The notes under the pieces are model-generated. The model saw only the letters and a program-made list of their open reading frames with translations. It was not told the origin of the DNA and searched no databases. Below are positions 43,688 through 52,824 of a stretch of 64,000 bases of DNA, one piece after another. A program made the position numbers and the translations under genes. The stretch lies in the NCBI RefSeq assembly GCF_004339805.1, contig NZ_SLUI01000002.1, forward strand, positions 310,001 to 374,000. The letters are read 5' to 3'. The stretch comes from Anaerospora hongkongensis (lineage in GTDB: Bacteria; Bacillota; Negativicutes; Sporomusales; DSM-15969). Positions within the stretch are counted from its first letter, which is position 1. Each line of letters starts with the position of its first letter.

Positions 43688-45055
43688 TTATATCTGATAA
43701 TCATATACCGGTTTCGTGCAGCGGATCGCTCTGCCTGCCCGGCTATCCTTTACTTCTCCCTTGGCTAAAGCTAATTTGCCGTTAATGACAACATAATCAA
43801 TGCCTTCCGGCGAGGCATCCGGCAGACCAAAATCCGCTTTATCATTAATTCCGTGAATATCAAAAACGACAAGATCGGCATCCATGTCTTGCCGCAATCG
43901 GCCCTTAGAATTAAACCCTAACGTTTCAGCAGGGAGCAACGTAGCTTTACGAACAGCTTCCATCAGGTTGAGTTCATACCGTTCTACCACCATTTTGCGA
44001 AAATAGCGGGGAAAACTACCGGCAATTTGCGGATGTCCCTCACCAGGATCATAAGCACCGGTATCAGTTGAAGGCATAGCAAAGGGATGATTAAGCGCCA
44101 TATAGATTTCTTCTTCAATCCCGGTGAATACCACCACAGCCGTATGAGGTGCATTCGTCCTGAGTTCACGATAAATATCCATCGTTAAACGGCGCCCATT
44201 ATACTTTCCGGTGATTACCAGTATATCTTCCGGTTTCCAGCCATTTACTTCCATATAGTCCTCGTCAAACAAAACCGCACCGATATGAGTAGCCCACTGG
44301 GTATACATACCGCTGTCAAAGCGAATATCCAAGCCCTGTCCTCTGGCTCTGTTAATTACCGCCAAGGCTTCCTCCATCATGCCTGTACCATATTGGTATA
44401 CAAGATGAGAAACCTGAATGCGGGCACCAGTCTCGCGGGCTATCGCCACAGCTTCAACCAAGGAATACATATCACTGCTGGTAATCATGCGTGTATCAAC
44501 TGCCACAACACGGCCGTATCTGGCGGCAAGCTGGCTGAGCCGCATCACTTCATCATTGGAACTGCCCGGTGCATAGGCTAGCCCCAGCGAAAGGCCGCAG
44601 GCGCCATCTTCAAATGCCTGCTCCACCAGATATTCCATCCGGGCCAATTGTTCCGGTGTAGCTGGCAGCAACGGATCCCCAGCGCCTACCGCTTCCCGCA
44701 GACTCATAGAGTGGCCGATCATTTCCGCCTGGTTAATGACAAAGCCATGCAGCTCATGGGCGGCAAAAAAGGCGTTAATATCAAGCGGGCTTGCACCACA
44801 ATTGCCGCCAACCGTAGTCGTAATACCCTGACGCAGTGACAGCTCACCACAATAATGGTCTTGGTCGACATGGCCATGTATATCAATAAAGCCTGGGCAG
44901 ACAATCCTGCCGGCAGCATCAATTTGCTGCTTCCCGCAAATCTCATCTTTCGTTATCAGTGCAATTTTTCCATCCGTAATTCCTACATTGCCAACCATCC
45001 GGGTAAGCTTCTCAGGATCAATAAGTATTCCATTCACAATCGCTATGTCGAACAT
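43688..45055 (-). CDS. N-acyl-D-amino-acid deacylase (D-aminoacylase)
   Basis: A 455-residue amidohydrolase. Metal-site motifs: GFIDIHGHVDQD (HxH), GNCGASP typical of D-aminoacylases, a long TIM-barrel with QVSHLVY and STDTGAYDPGEGHP (catalytic Asp), and the C-terminal DADLVVFD of the small beta domain. It releases D-amino acids from N-acyl forms. ATG 45055 has GGTGGAG upstream; the earlier ATG at 45115 has none. Substrate preference open. Not contiguous with the oxoprolinase genes but functionally akin. Confidence 0.85.
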   Translation of the reverse strand: MFDIAIVNGILIDPEKLTRMVGNVGITDGKIALITKDEICGKQQIDAAGRIVCPGFIDIHGHVDQDHYCGELSLRQGITTTVGGNCGASPLDINAFFAAHELHGFVINQAEMIGHSMSLREAVGAGDPLLPATPEQLARMEYLVEQAFEDGACGLSLGLAYAPGSSNDEVMRLSQLAARYGRVVAVDTRMITSSDMYSLVEAVAIARETGARIQVSHLVYQYGTGMMEEALAVINRARGQGLDIRFDSGMYTQWATHIGAVLFDEDYMEVNGWKPEDILVITGKYNGRRLTMDIYRELRTNAPHTAVVVFTGIEEEIYMALNHPFAMPSTDTGAYDPGEGHPQIAGSFPRYFRKMVVERYELNLMEAVRKATLLPAETLGFNSKGRLRQDMDADLVVFDIHGINDKADFGLPDASPEGIDYVVINGKLALAKGEVKDSRAGRAIRCTKPVYDYQI

Positions 45056-45168
45056 TAAGCTCCACCACCCTTTTTTCCCATTTGCAACCGCTGCTTTTCC
45101 GTATATATTCGGCAAAACATACTGGTTCTCCTTGGAAAGGGAACTGGAAATATCCCCCTAGGCAGGGC

Positions 45169-45444
45169 TTACTTTAATGCTGGTCCTTTCTTCAGCGCAT
45201 AGCTTGGCAGTTCAACCGCAGGCGGCGCCTGAACAGGAAAAGGGGCCTGGTCATCAGGACTTTCCAGTCTCTCTACCAGCGTGGTTACATAAGTCTTAAT
45301 CGGTGTCCGGCTGATGCTAAAAGAGCTCATTTGCACTGCAGGTTCCGTTGCATATATAATTGCGGCTACCGGTGATGCCATAACCAGAAACGTCATTATC
45401 AGGCTTAGGATTCCCTGGACCAAACGCTGCAAACCCTTTTTCAT
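45169..45444 (-). CDS. Small exported hypothetical protein
   Basis: A 91-residue protein with a hydrophobic N-terminal signal or anchor (LVQGILSLIMTFLVMASPVAA) and a Pro-rich tail (APFPVQAPPAVELP). GGAGGAAAG precedes the ATG. No family recognised. Alone between the MCP and D-aminoacylase genes. Confidence 0.55.
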   Translation of the reverse strand: MKKGLQRLVQGILSLIMTFLVMASPVAAIIYATEPAVQMSSFSISRTPIKTYVTTLVERLESPDDQAPFPVQAPPAVELPSYALKKGPALK

Positions 45445-45532
45445 CAAGCTTTCCTCCCAATACGTTAATTTTTCGCTCCAGAAACTTTCACTACACTTAG
45501 TATGCCAGTGCTCTTTTAGGATTCTTTTAGAA

Positions 45533-45566
45533 AAAGGAAAATCACCCTCTGGGGTGATTTTCCTTT
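45533..45566. terminator. Terminator at the end of the 5-oxoprolinase operon
   Basis: AAAGGAAAATCACCC pairs with GGGTGATTTTCCTTT; T-run follows on the minus strand, overlapping the MCP stop. Confidence 0.85.
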
Positions 45567-46416
45567 AAGGTAAACCTGTCAGCATATGCTCCGACACGCT
45601 CGATAGTTCGCCTGCCATTTCAGCTAGTCCCTGACTGTTCTTGGCCATTTCGCCAATGGAAGCAGCCTGATTTTGCGCAGTTCTATCAATACTGACTACT
45701 TTTTCATTCATTCTGACGATAGATCCCTGCGTCTTTTGTAAAGATGTATTAATATTTTTAACCGATTCAGCACTCACCGCCGCTAATTTACGAACTTCTT
45801 CAGCCACTACGCTAAAGCCTCGACCCGCTTCGCCAACACGGGCAGATTCAATTGCTGCATTCAAGCCAAGTAAATTGGTCTGCTGCGATATATTGCGAAT
45901 AAAGGCTACTATTTCATCCGTATGGCGAATCGTTGCTGCCAGCTCTTCCCCCAGTTTACTTAACTCCTTACTGACTGAAGTTAACTGCTGCGCTCCTGCT
46001 GCCAATTCTTCCATGCTGGCGCTGAATTCCTGGGAGGACGCTGCTAAATCACCGGCAATGGAATGAATTTTTTCTTGATTGGTAATGTTCTGGGTTGTAA
46101 TAACACAACCAATCGCGGTATTTCCTTCTTTAATCGGATAGGCGCAGGCAATATAGGGAATATCAAAAGCGGATTGCTCCCGGCTGATCATGCGGATTAC
46201 CCGGGAGCCGGTTTTCATACATTGCTCGCTTACCTGGCCTTTCATCGGTTCCCCCGCTTTAAGACCCAAATCAAAGGACTTTCCCGGAACATAGGCCGTA
46301 TATATTCCGTCTTTGATCACCGAGATACCTACATCTTCAATGATGATATCATTAAGATAGGGAGCTACTTCCGTAAATAATTTTACAATCTCTTCGCCAG
46401 AGTGCCGCTGCTGCAT
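45565..46416 (-). CDS. Soluble chemoreceptor-like (MCP signalling domain) protein
   Basis: A 283-residue cytosolic protein without membrane helices. Residues 1-110 form a PAS-like sensor (similar in layout to the protein at 35433). Residues from about 120 form an MCP coiled coil with the conserved hairpin tip [20 protein letters not shown] and [10 protein letters not shown]. It is short, lacking long methylation helices. AAGGAGG precedes the ATG, which lies inside the last 34 nt of accC, so it is coupled to the oxoprolinase operon; a link between substrate use and motility is inference. Confidence 0.85.
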   Translation of the reverse strand: MQQRHSGEEIVKLFTEVAPYLNDIIIEDVGISVIKDGIYTAYVPGKSFDLGLKAGEPMKGQVSEQCMKTGSRVIRMISREQSAFDIPYIACAYPIKEGNTAIGCVITTQNITNQEKIHSIAGDLAASSQEFSASMEELAAGAQQLTSVSKELSKLGEELAATIRHTDEIVAFIRNISQQTNLLGLNAAIESARVGEAGRGFSVVAEEVRKLAAVSAESVKNINTSLQKTQGSIVRMNEKVVSIDRTAQNQAASIGEMAKNSQGLAEMAGELSSVSEHMLTGLP

Positions 46417-47759
46417 ATGACCTCCTTATACTCCTCCAAAAAGCGGGTATTAAAAGCCCCGCTGATAAATACTTCATGCTCCAATAAATTTTGATGAAAG
46501 GGAATGGTAGTTTTAATACCTGCTATGACAAATTCACCTAAAGCCCGTTTCATTCTTTGCACAGCGTCTTCGCGGTCTTTGCCCCAGACAATTACTTTGG
46601 CCACCATTGAGTCATAAAAAGGCGTTATATCATAACCGGTATAAACGGCACTGTCAACTCGCACACCAAATCCTCCCGGCGGCAGATAACTTACAATCCG
46701 TCCCGGTGCCGGCATGAAATTTCTCTCCGTATCTTCCGCATTGATCCGGCATTCAATAGCCCAGCCGTTAGTCACGATATCCTGCTGACAAAATGACAGC
46801 GCTTGCCCGGCTGCCACCGCTATCTGCTCGCGGATCAAATCGATGCCGGTGATCATCTCTGTTACGCCATGCTCGACCTGAATACGAGTGTTCATTTCCA
46901 TAAAATAAAAACGTCCGTCTTTATCGAGGAGAAATTCTACCGTACCAGCACCGCAATACTGAACAGCCGCAGCCGCCATTACCGCCGCATTGCCCATCTG
47001 CTCCCGCAATCCTTGATCAAGTGCAGGGGAAGGGGCTTCCTCAATCAGTTTCTGATGGCGGCGCTGTATGGAACAATCACGTTCTCCCAGGTGAACAACA
47101 TGCCCATATTGGTCCGCCATAACTTGAATTTCGATATGCCGGGGCTCTTCTAAATACTTCTCCAAATATACGCCTGCATTGCCAAAAGCGATTTCTGCCT
47201 CTTTCTGAGCCTGACGGATTGCTTTGCGTAATTCCTCTTCATTATTGGCAACCCGCATACCTTTTCCGCCGCCACCGGCTGTAGCCTTGGCAATGACGGG
47301 ATACCCAATAGCCCGGGCAACACGAACAGCCTCTTCCAAATCTTCAATAATCCCCTCCGTACCAGGTACAGTTGGCACACCTGCCTGTTTCATCGTCTCC
47401 CTGGCAATCGCCTTGGCACCCATTTTCCGGATTGCTTCAGGTGAAGGACCGATAAACGTAATGCCCCTCTCTTCACAAAGCTGTGCAAAATCTGCGTTTT
47501 CAGCAAGAAAACCATAGCCGGGATGAATGGCCTCTGCCTGAGAATGAGAGGCAATACTAAGCAAGTTGGGGATATTCAAATAACTGCTCTTGGCCGGAGC
47601 TTCCCCTATACAATAGGCCTCATCGGCAAGTTGTACATGCAGCGCATTTTTGTCAGCGGCAGAGTAAACTGCCACCGTTTTAATTCCCATTTCGCGGCAG
47701 CTGCGAATAATGCGGACGGCGATTTCTCCCCGATTGGCAATTACTATTTTTTTAAACAT
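46383..47759 (-). CDS. accC: Biotin carboxylase
   Basis: A 458-residue ATP-grasp biotin carboxylase: [28 protein letters not shown] (glycine-rich lid), [18 protein letters not shown] with catalytic Glu/Asn/Arg, full length. It carboxylates biotin on a carrier, here probably the AccB encoded upstream. No acetyl-CoA carboxyltransferase genes are nearby; the co-operonic partner is PxpBC, which belongs to the urea-amidolyase/'biotin-dependent carboxyltransferase' family. ATG 47759 has GGAGAC upstream. Could alternatively be the cell's fatty-acid accC. Confidence 0.9.
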   Translation of the reverse strand: MFKKIVIANRGEIAVRIIRSCREMGIKTVAVYSAADKNALHVQLADEAYCIGEAPAKSSYLNIPNLLSIASHSQAEAIHPGYGFLAENADFAQLCEERGITFIGPSPEAIRKMGAKAIARETMKQAGVPTVPGTEGIIEDLEEAVRVARAIGYPVIAKATAGGGGKGMRVANNEEELRKAIRQAQKEAEIAFGNAGVYLEKYLEEPRHIEIQVMADQYGHVVHLGERDCSIQRRHQKLIEEAPSPALDQGLREQMGNAAVMAAAAVQYCGAGTVEFLLDKDGRFYFMEMNTRIQVEHGVTEMITGIDLIREQIAVAAGQALSFCQQDIVTNGWAIECRINAEDTERNFMPAPGRIVSYLPPGGFGVRVDSAVYTGYDITPFYDSMVAKVIVWGKDREDAVQRMKRALGEFVIAGIKTTIPFHQNLLEHEVFISGAFNTRFLEEYKEVICSSGTLAKRL

Positions 47760-47819
47760 AATTGTCTCCTTATACACGAATCACTGACGGCAAGCTTCCT
47801 TACCGTCAGTGATTATCTC

Positions 47820-48773
47820 TTAAAATACCAGGAAGTACATCAAAAATACGTTTACGGTCAATAAGAGCAGCGCGGTTGGAATTTGAGCCTTTATAACGCC
47901 ATTTTTATCAGGCAAATCCAGTAAAGCGGCCGGTACAATATTGAAGTTTGCGGCCATAGGAGTCATCAAAGTTCCGCAGTAACCAGAGAACATACCAATT
48001 GCTGCTAAAACAGCCGCATCTCCGCCATGAAGATTAATAATCAACGGCAAGCCAACACCTGCAGTCATTACGGGGAAAGCGGCAAAAGCATTTCCCATTA
48101 CCATGGTGAAAAGCGCCATCCCTACTGTATAGGCAAGAACCACCATAAACCGGTTATCGACCGGAATTGCGGAACTTACCAGTTGAGAAACTACCTGCCC
48201 TACACCCGCGGCAGCAAACAAGGCTCCTAAAGTAGCCAGCATCTGGGGCAATACCGCCGCCCAGCCAATGGCATCCATTAACCGGCGGGATTCCTTAATC
48301 GGCCGAAGGCCGCCCTCCTTGGTCAGCACCATAGCCGCCAGTAACGCAATAATGCAGGCTACCCCTAAACTAACCAGGGTCACATTTGCTTTATCAAGCA
48401 GTTGCAAAGCACCAATCTTAACATCTTTCAGGCCTACTGTACCGATAATGGTAATAACCGGAATGAGTAAGGCGGGCATAAACAGCCAGTTCCCCAGTTT
48501 CTTCGATTGTCCCATTCGCTTTTCGGCAGTGGCTTCATCATGTTTCCCCATGCGTACACCGCCAACACCGGCAATTACAGCCATGATAATAATCATTATC
48601 CCGATATACATAGGTTTGATACTGTTACCGAATAAAAAGGAGATGGCATAAAGGCCCCAAAAAGATCCTGTCAGTATTCTTTTGGAATTGCCTTTGTCAT
48701 TAAACGCCAGGAGCGCAATAATTACGACAAACAAACCGGCTACATAGTATATATAATCAAGACTGATAATCAT
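47820..48773 (-). CDS. DUF979 family membrane permease subunit
   Basis: A 317-residue membrane protein with about nine helices, starting MIISLDYIYYVAGLFVVII and with GNAFAAFPVMTAGVGLPLI and SGYCGTLMTPMAANFNIVPAALL. DUF979 proteins are always paired with DUF969 next to 5-oxoprolinase or pyrrolidone-carboxylate peptidase genes and are thought to form a two-part carboxylate transporter. Overlaps the DUF969 gene by 17 nt. Confidence 0.88.
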   Translation of the reverse strand: MIISLDYIYYVAGLFVVIIALLAFNDKGNSKRILTGSFWGLYAISFLFGNSIKPMYIGIMIIIMAVIAGVGGVRMGKHDEATAEKRMGQSKKLGNWLFMPALLIPVITIIGTVGLKDVKIGALQLLDKANVTLVSLGVACIIALLAAMVLTKEGGLRPIKESRRLMDAIGWAAVLPQMLATLGALFAAAGVGQVVSQLVSSAIPVDNRFMVVLAYTVGMALFTMVMGNAFAAFPVMTAGVGLPLIINLHGGDAAVLAAIGMFSGYCGTLMTPMAANFNIVPAALLDLPDKNGVIKAQIPTALLLLTVNVFLMYFLVF

Positions 48774-49479
48774 GTTTCTTCAGCTCCTTTAGTTCTGTAT
48801 TTCCCAGAGAACCCGCCCGCACTTCCTGTTCAATTGTCTTATCGAGTAAGTACAGCCGGATACCATGGATAATAAATGCCGCAATCGCGGTAGGAATCCC
48901 CCACATTGCAATGTGCAGCGGTTCCAGAATGATTCCGTTTTGCTCGAAGAAACTCTTCATCAGTAGAATCGCACCAAAGGCAATAAAAATGTCTTCTCCA
49001 AAAAATACGCCCACATTATCGGCAGAGGCGGAAAACGCTTTGATCTTGTTGCGGGTACTCACCGGCAAAGTGCCGTGTTTGTTTTCCGCTGCAGCTTCTG
49101 CCATGGGGGAAATCAGCGGACGCACCATTTGCGCGTGCCCTCCCAAAGCGGTTAGCCCTAAAGCTGCCGCAGCTTCCCGGATGAACAGGTAAAGAATCAG
49201 GATACGCCCGGTAGTAGCAGCGCTAACCTTTCGGATTAAGGCCTGAGCTTGTTCTTTTAGGCCATTGCGCTCTAACAGGCCGATTACGGGAAGCGTTAGA
49301 ATGAACAAGGAGAGATACCGGTTTTTAACAAAAGCTTCACCAAAAATAGTTAAAATTTTCTCTACCGGCAGGTTGCCCGCCAGACCAGTTACAATACCAG
49401 CAACAACTACAACAAGCAGCGGATTAAACCGTAAAGCGAAACCGGCAATAACCACAACAATACCCAGAAGTGTCAACAT
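48757..49479 (-). CDS. DUF969 family membrane permease subunit
   Basis: A 240-residue membrane protein, MLTLLGIVVVIAGFALRFNP, with GLTALGGHAQMVRPLISPMAEAAAE in the middle; partner of the DUF979 protein. Together they resemble two halves of a longer permease. Predicted uptake of 5-oxoproline is inferred from the operon. GGAGTAAAGG precedes the ATG. Confidence 0.88.
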   Translation of the reverse strand: MLTLLGIVVVIAGFALRFNPLLVVVVAGIVTGLAGNLPVEKILTIFGEAFVKNRYLSLFILTLPVIGLLERNGLKEQAQALIRKVSAATTGRILILYLFIREAAAALGLTALGGHAQMVRPLISPMAEAAAENKHGTLPVSTRNKIKAFSASADNVGVFFGEDIFIAFGAILLMKSFFEQNGIILEPLHIAMWGIPTAIAAFIIHGIRLYLLDKTIEQEVRAGSLGNTELKELKKHDYQS

Positions 49480-49586
49480 AATCCTTTACTCCTTCACATG
49501 TAAATTTTTATCAGGGAAATGCTCTGGTAGTACACCTCCTTCAAACCAAAGCGGATGATATAAAGGAATTTGCTGATAGAATCAGG

Positions 49587-50033
49587 TCATTCCGGTTTAA
49601 CGATAAAGAGGGGCTGACCATATTCCACAAAATCGCCATCTTTAAGCAAAACCTCAACAATTTCTCCATTGATGCCTGCTTCGATTTCATTGAACAATTT
49701 CATAGCTTCCAGCACACACACAACCGTATTGGCCGTAATTGTCTGTCCAGGCTTTACGAAAGGCTCAGCACCAGGTTCAGGAGCAGCATAAAATGTGCCT
49801 ACAGAAGAAGCTGTAATGGCTTCCAAGCCGGATAATTGCTCCGCTTGCTGCGCTTGCAGCGGAGCGGACACGTTTATTTCCTCCTGCGCGGCCTGTAGTG
49901 TAATACGTGCCGGCTGACTTTCATTCAAGCGATCAATAACAATTTTGGTATCGCCTTGCTCCCAGGCAAAATGCTGTACCGGCGATTCAGTTACCAGCTT
50001 AATAATTTCTTTTATATCAGCAATTGTAAACAT
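49587..50033 (-). CDS. accB: Biotin carboxyl carrier protein
   Basis: A 148-residue carrier with a typical N-terminal region (IKEIIKLVTESPVQHFAWEQGDTKIVI), a flexible Ala/Gln linker and a C-terminal biotinyl domain with EAMKLFNEIEA; the Lys of AMKL is biotinylated. Sits between pxpC and the DUF969 gene in the oxoprolinase operon, with accC three genes later. TGAGGTAACG precedes the ATG. Confidence 0.92.
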   Translation of the reverse strand: MFTIADIKEIIKLVTESPVQHFAWEQGDTKIVIDRLNESQPARITLQAAQEEINVSAPLQAQQAEQLSGLEAITASSVGTFYAAPEPGAEPFVKPGQTITANTVVCVLEAMKLFNEIEAGINGEIVEVLLKDGDFVEYGQPLFIVKPE

Positions 50034-50071
50034 GTCGTTACCTCACTTTTTACTGATTGATCCATTCAAGG

Positions 50072-51082
50072 TTATTGCGTTTTTAATTGAATTGCTTTCG
50101 CCAGTTGGCATAAGTGCTCTTCTCGCGCTAAATAAAGCTGTTCCGCTTCATTTAAGGAGATTTTAACAAAGCAAATTTTCCGGCCTGGCTTGATTTGAGC
50201 TATTATTGCAATATCGACAGCAGCTACCTGCCCAATTTTCGGGTATCCGCCTGCCGTTTGCCTGTCAGCCAGTAAGATAATCGGATTCCCATCCGGCGGC
50301 ACCTGGACAGTTCCCAGGACAACCGCTTCTGAAATCATTTCCAGCGGCTCCGTTAACTGTAATGCCGGACCGGACAAGCGGTATCCCATTCGGTCGGCTT
50401 GCGGCGTAATCTGATATTCGTCCTGTAAGAACCGCTGTCTGCTCAGCTCGCTAAACTGCGCAAACTGGCTGCCGGCCATAATCCGGATGCTAACAGCCCC
50501 ACCTGGTAATGGGATATGCGCTCTGCCTACATACCAGCTGGTGGTGAAGAAACTGCTTCCCTTGGCTGCAGGCTGCTTAACCAGGTATTCGATCAGCTTA
50601 CCCGCCCGTCTCCCAGGGAGATCAAGCGCAAGTTCATCGCCTGCTTGCAAGGCCCTTCCTTGATAGCCGCCAATTCCGGCTCTCAGATACGTGCTTTTGC
50701 TTCCCATAATGCGGGGAACGGCAAAGCCTCCTGCGATAGCAAGGTAACAGCGGCAGCCTGACTTGCAGGCACCAAACTGTAATATTCCTTCTTGCTTAAG
50801 ATATACCGGTCTTCCTAATGGTACAGGCTCTCCGTTGATAGTCGGCGATAAATCACCGCCGGTTATAGCAAATAGTGTTGCTTTTCTCAGCTTGAGCGAT
50901 GGCCCTGCTAAGCTAATTTCCAATACGCCCTCATTCTCCTCATTGCCTACGAGCAGATTAGCCAGCCGTAAAGAATAGGAGTCCATGCCGCCACTGACAA
51001 TGACACCGTATTTTTGATACCCGTATCTCCCCAGATCTTGAATGCTCGTAAGCAAGCCGGGATGTAGTACTTTAACTGTCAT
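50072..51082 (-). CDS. pxpC: 5-oxoprolinase subunit C (KipA-like), copy 1
   Basis: A 336-residue KipA/PxpC protein: MTVKVLHPGLLTSIQDLGRYGYQ, GGMDSYSLRLANLLVGN, GFAVPRIMGSKSTYLRAGIGGYQGR and the C-terminal ILLADRQTAGGYPKIG. With PxpA and PxpB it makes the ATP-dependent enzyme that opens 5-oxoproline to glutamate. ATGA overlap with pxpB stop. Complete. Confidence 0.92.
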   Translation of the reverse strand: MTVKVLHPGLLTSIQDLGRYGYQKYGVIVSGGMDSYSLRLANLLVGNEENEGVLEISLAGPSLKLRKATLFAITGGDLSPTINGEPVPLGRPVYLKQEGILQFGACKSGCRCYLAIAGGFAVPRIMGSKSTYLRAGIGGYQGRALQAGDELALDLPGRRAGKLIEYLVKQPAAKGSSFFTTSWYVGRAHIPLPGGAVSIRIMAGSQFAQFSELSRQRFLQDEYQITPQADRMGYRLSGPALQLTEPLEMISEAVVLGTVQVPPDGNPIILLADRQTAGGYPKIGQVAAVDIAIIAQIKPGRKICFVKISLNEAEQLYLAREEHLCQLAKAIQLKTQ

Positions 51083-51813
51083 TTTCCTTCCCCCTTATGC
51101 TGAGCATATTCTGCAGGAGAAATTGGATAGAAGGTAATTAAATCGCCTGCTTGTAAAAGGGTAGGCGGCTGCTTATCGGGACAAAACAAGTCAAGCGGAG
51201 TGCGGCCGATCAACTGCCAGCCTCCGGGAGTTGCAATGGGATATACACCTGTTTGCAAGCCTGCAATACCTACTGATCCTGCCGGAATTTCCATGCGCGG
51301 CGTTTGCCGCCGTGGAGCGGCTATTTTTTCTGACATCCCCCCCAGATACGGAAAACCCGGGGCAAATCCAAGCATATATACGAGATACTGGCCGCCTGAG
51401 TGAATATCGATAACCTCTTGCTCCGTACACCCATTATGTTCAGCGACAAATGCCAGATCAGGGCCGAACTCGCTTCCGTAGCATACGGGAACCCTCACCT
51501 GCCGGGGCTGCTCTTCCCGGCCCTGTTCCAACTTGGCAATGATCTCTTCTAATAAGGCGGTCACCGTTTGATAGCTGGCAGTTTCAGGCCAGCCATGACT
51601 GCGTTGAAAGCAGCGCACCTTTACGGGGTCATAAGAAATGGTAACGCTGGAAAATGCAGAAACATATTCAATCAGCCCGGGAAACGGCTGCCTGTCTAAA
51701 TAATTAGTCAGTGCTTTAACTTTTCGATGGGTTTCGGGGTCAATGCCCCGGCCAAATTCAATTAAAACGGCCGTCTCACCAAAAGGCAGCAGTTCAACTT
51801 CGTTCAAATTCAT
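51079..51813 (-). CDS. pxpB: 5-oxoprolinase subunit B (KipI-like), copy 1
   Basis: A 244-residue KipI/PxpB protein with LLPFGETAVLIEFG at the start, VPVCYGSEFGPDLAFVA, and the cyclophilin-like C-terminal part YMLGFAPGFPYLGGM and PAGSVGIAGLQTGVYP. Start taken as ATG 51813, one codon after a GTG; either gives almost the same product. Coupled to pxpC by a 4-nt overlap. Part of PxpABC. Confidence 0.92.
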   Translation of the reverse strand: MNLNEVELLPFGETAVLIEFGRGIDPETHRKVKALTNYLDRQPFPGLIEYVSAFSSVTISYDPVKVRCFQRSHGWPETASYQTVTALLEEIIAKLEQGREEQPRQVRVPVCYGSEFGPDLAFVAEHNGCTEQEVIDIHSGGQYLVYMLGFAPGFPYLGGMSEKIAAPRRQTPRMEIPAGSVGIAGLQTGVYPIATPGGWQLIGRTPLDLFCPDKQPPTLLQAGDLITFYPISPAEYAQHKGEGK

Positions 51814-51853
51814 CACCCCTCATCATCCCTATCGCCTGCTGGGTAACACCTGG

Positions 51854-52627
51854 TCAGCGCTCACCGCAGGAAGCAACAGACCGTACCATAATATTTTCCT
51901 GCCCGAGAATATCACGGATATGCCGGGCAAAGCTCAGTGCATGTGCTCCGTCACCATGCAGGCATACCGTGTCTGCTTGGATAACAACCTTTTCTCCCTG
52001 CTGCGAAAGCACTGTACCTTCCTTAACCATGCGAATTACCTGTTGTACAGCATGTTCGTGGCTGGTAATCAACGCATCCGGCTGAGTGCGCGGTGTCAGG
52101 GATCCATCACTCTGATAGGTTCTATCGGCAAACACTTCATGCGCCGTCTTAAGGCCGAGCCTTTCCCCAGCCCGGACTAATTCACTGCCCGAGAGTCCAA
52201 ACAAAATCAGTTCCGGATTTACCTGATACACGGCTTCAGCAATCGCTTCCGCCAGTTCCTGTTTCTTGGCCGCCATATTATAAAGCGCACCATGGGGTTT
52301 AACATGCTGCATTTTTCCGCCTGCAGCTTTTACAAAGCCGTCGAGGGCACCGATCTGATAAAGAACCATATCATAGGCTTCCTGAGCTGTTATTTCCATA
52401 TTGCGCCTGCCGAACCCGATCAAATCAGGCAGGCCGGGATGTGCACCAATCACTACCCGATTGGTAAGAGCCAATTGCACAGTTTTGCGCATTACCCCCG
52501 GATCACCGCCATGAAATCCACAGGCAATATTCGCAGATGTGACAAACGGCAAAATTTCTTCGTCCATCCCCATTGTGTAGGCCCCAAAGCTTTCTCCTAA
52601 GTCACAATTTAAATCAACCCGGTACAT
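51854..52627 (-). CDS. pxpA: 5-oxoprolinase subunit A (LamB/YcsF)
   Basis: A 257-residue LamB/YcsF protein: [42 protein letters not shown] and [15 protein letters not shown]. It is the only pxpA in the window although pxpBC occurs twice. GAGGAGGAG lies 5 nt before the ATG at 52627. First gene of the operon running to the MCP gene; preceded by a leader hairpin. Confidence 0.93.
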   Translation of the reverse strand: MYRVDLNCDLGESFGAYTMGMDEEILPFVTSANIACGFHGGDPGVMRKTVQLALTNRVVIGAHPGLPDLIGFGRRNMEITAQEAYDMVLYQIGALDGFVKAAGGKMQHVKPHGALYNMAAKKQELAEAIAEAVYQVNPELILFGLSGSELVRAGERLGLKTAHEVFADRTYQSDGSLTPRTQPDALITSHEHAVQQVIRMVKEGTVLSQQGEKVVIQADTVCLHGDGAHALSFARHIRDILGQENIMVRSVASCGER

Positions 52628-52668
52628 AGACACTCCTCCTCACTTGGCTTTACGATCTGCTAAGATAA

Positions 52669-52712
52669 AAAGGCGCTCCAAACAAAGAGAAATCTTTGTC
52701 TGAAGCGCCTTT
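52669..52712 (-). terminator. Hairpin in the pxpA leader
   Basis: AAAGGCGCT pairs with AGCGCCTTT and inner ACAAAGA with TCTTTGT; on the minus strand the stem is followed by TTTTTATC. It lies only 42 nt upstream of pxpA, after pxpC2 already has its own terminator. Confidence 0.6.
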
Positions 52713-52793
52713 GCCTCATTCACTATTAACATTAATCTGCTTGCCACTCATCATATACTAACCAACGGGAAATGTAAATTTGAAAAAATAAAT

Positions 52794-52822
52794 AGGCCAC
52801 TTCAATTTTATTGAAGTGGCCT
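52794..52822 (-). terminator. Terminator of the pxpB2-pxpC2 unit
   Basis: AGGCCACTTCAAT pairs perfectly with ATTGAAGTGGCCT; on the minus strand it is followed by ATTTATTTTTT, directly after the pxpC2 stop. Confidence 0.85.
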
Positions 52823-52824
52823 GT

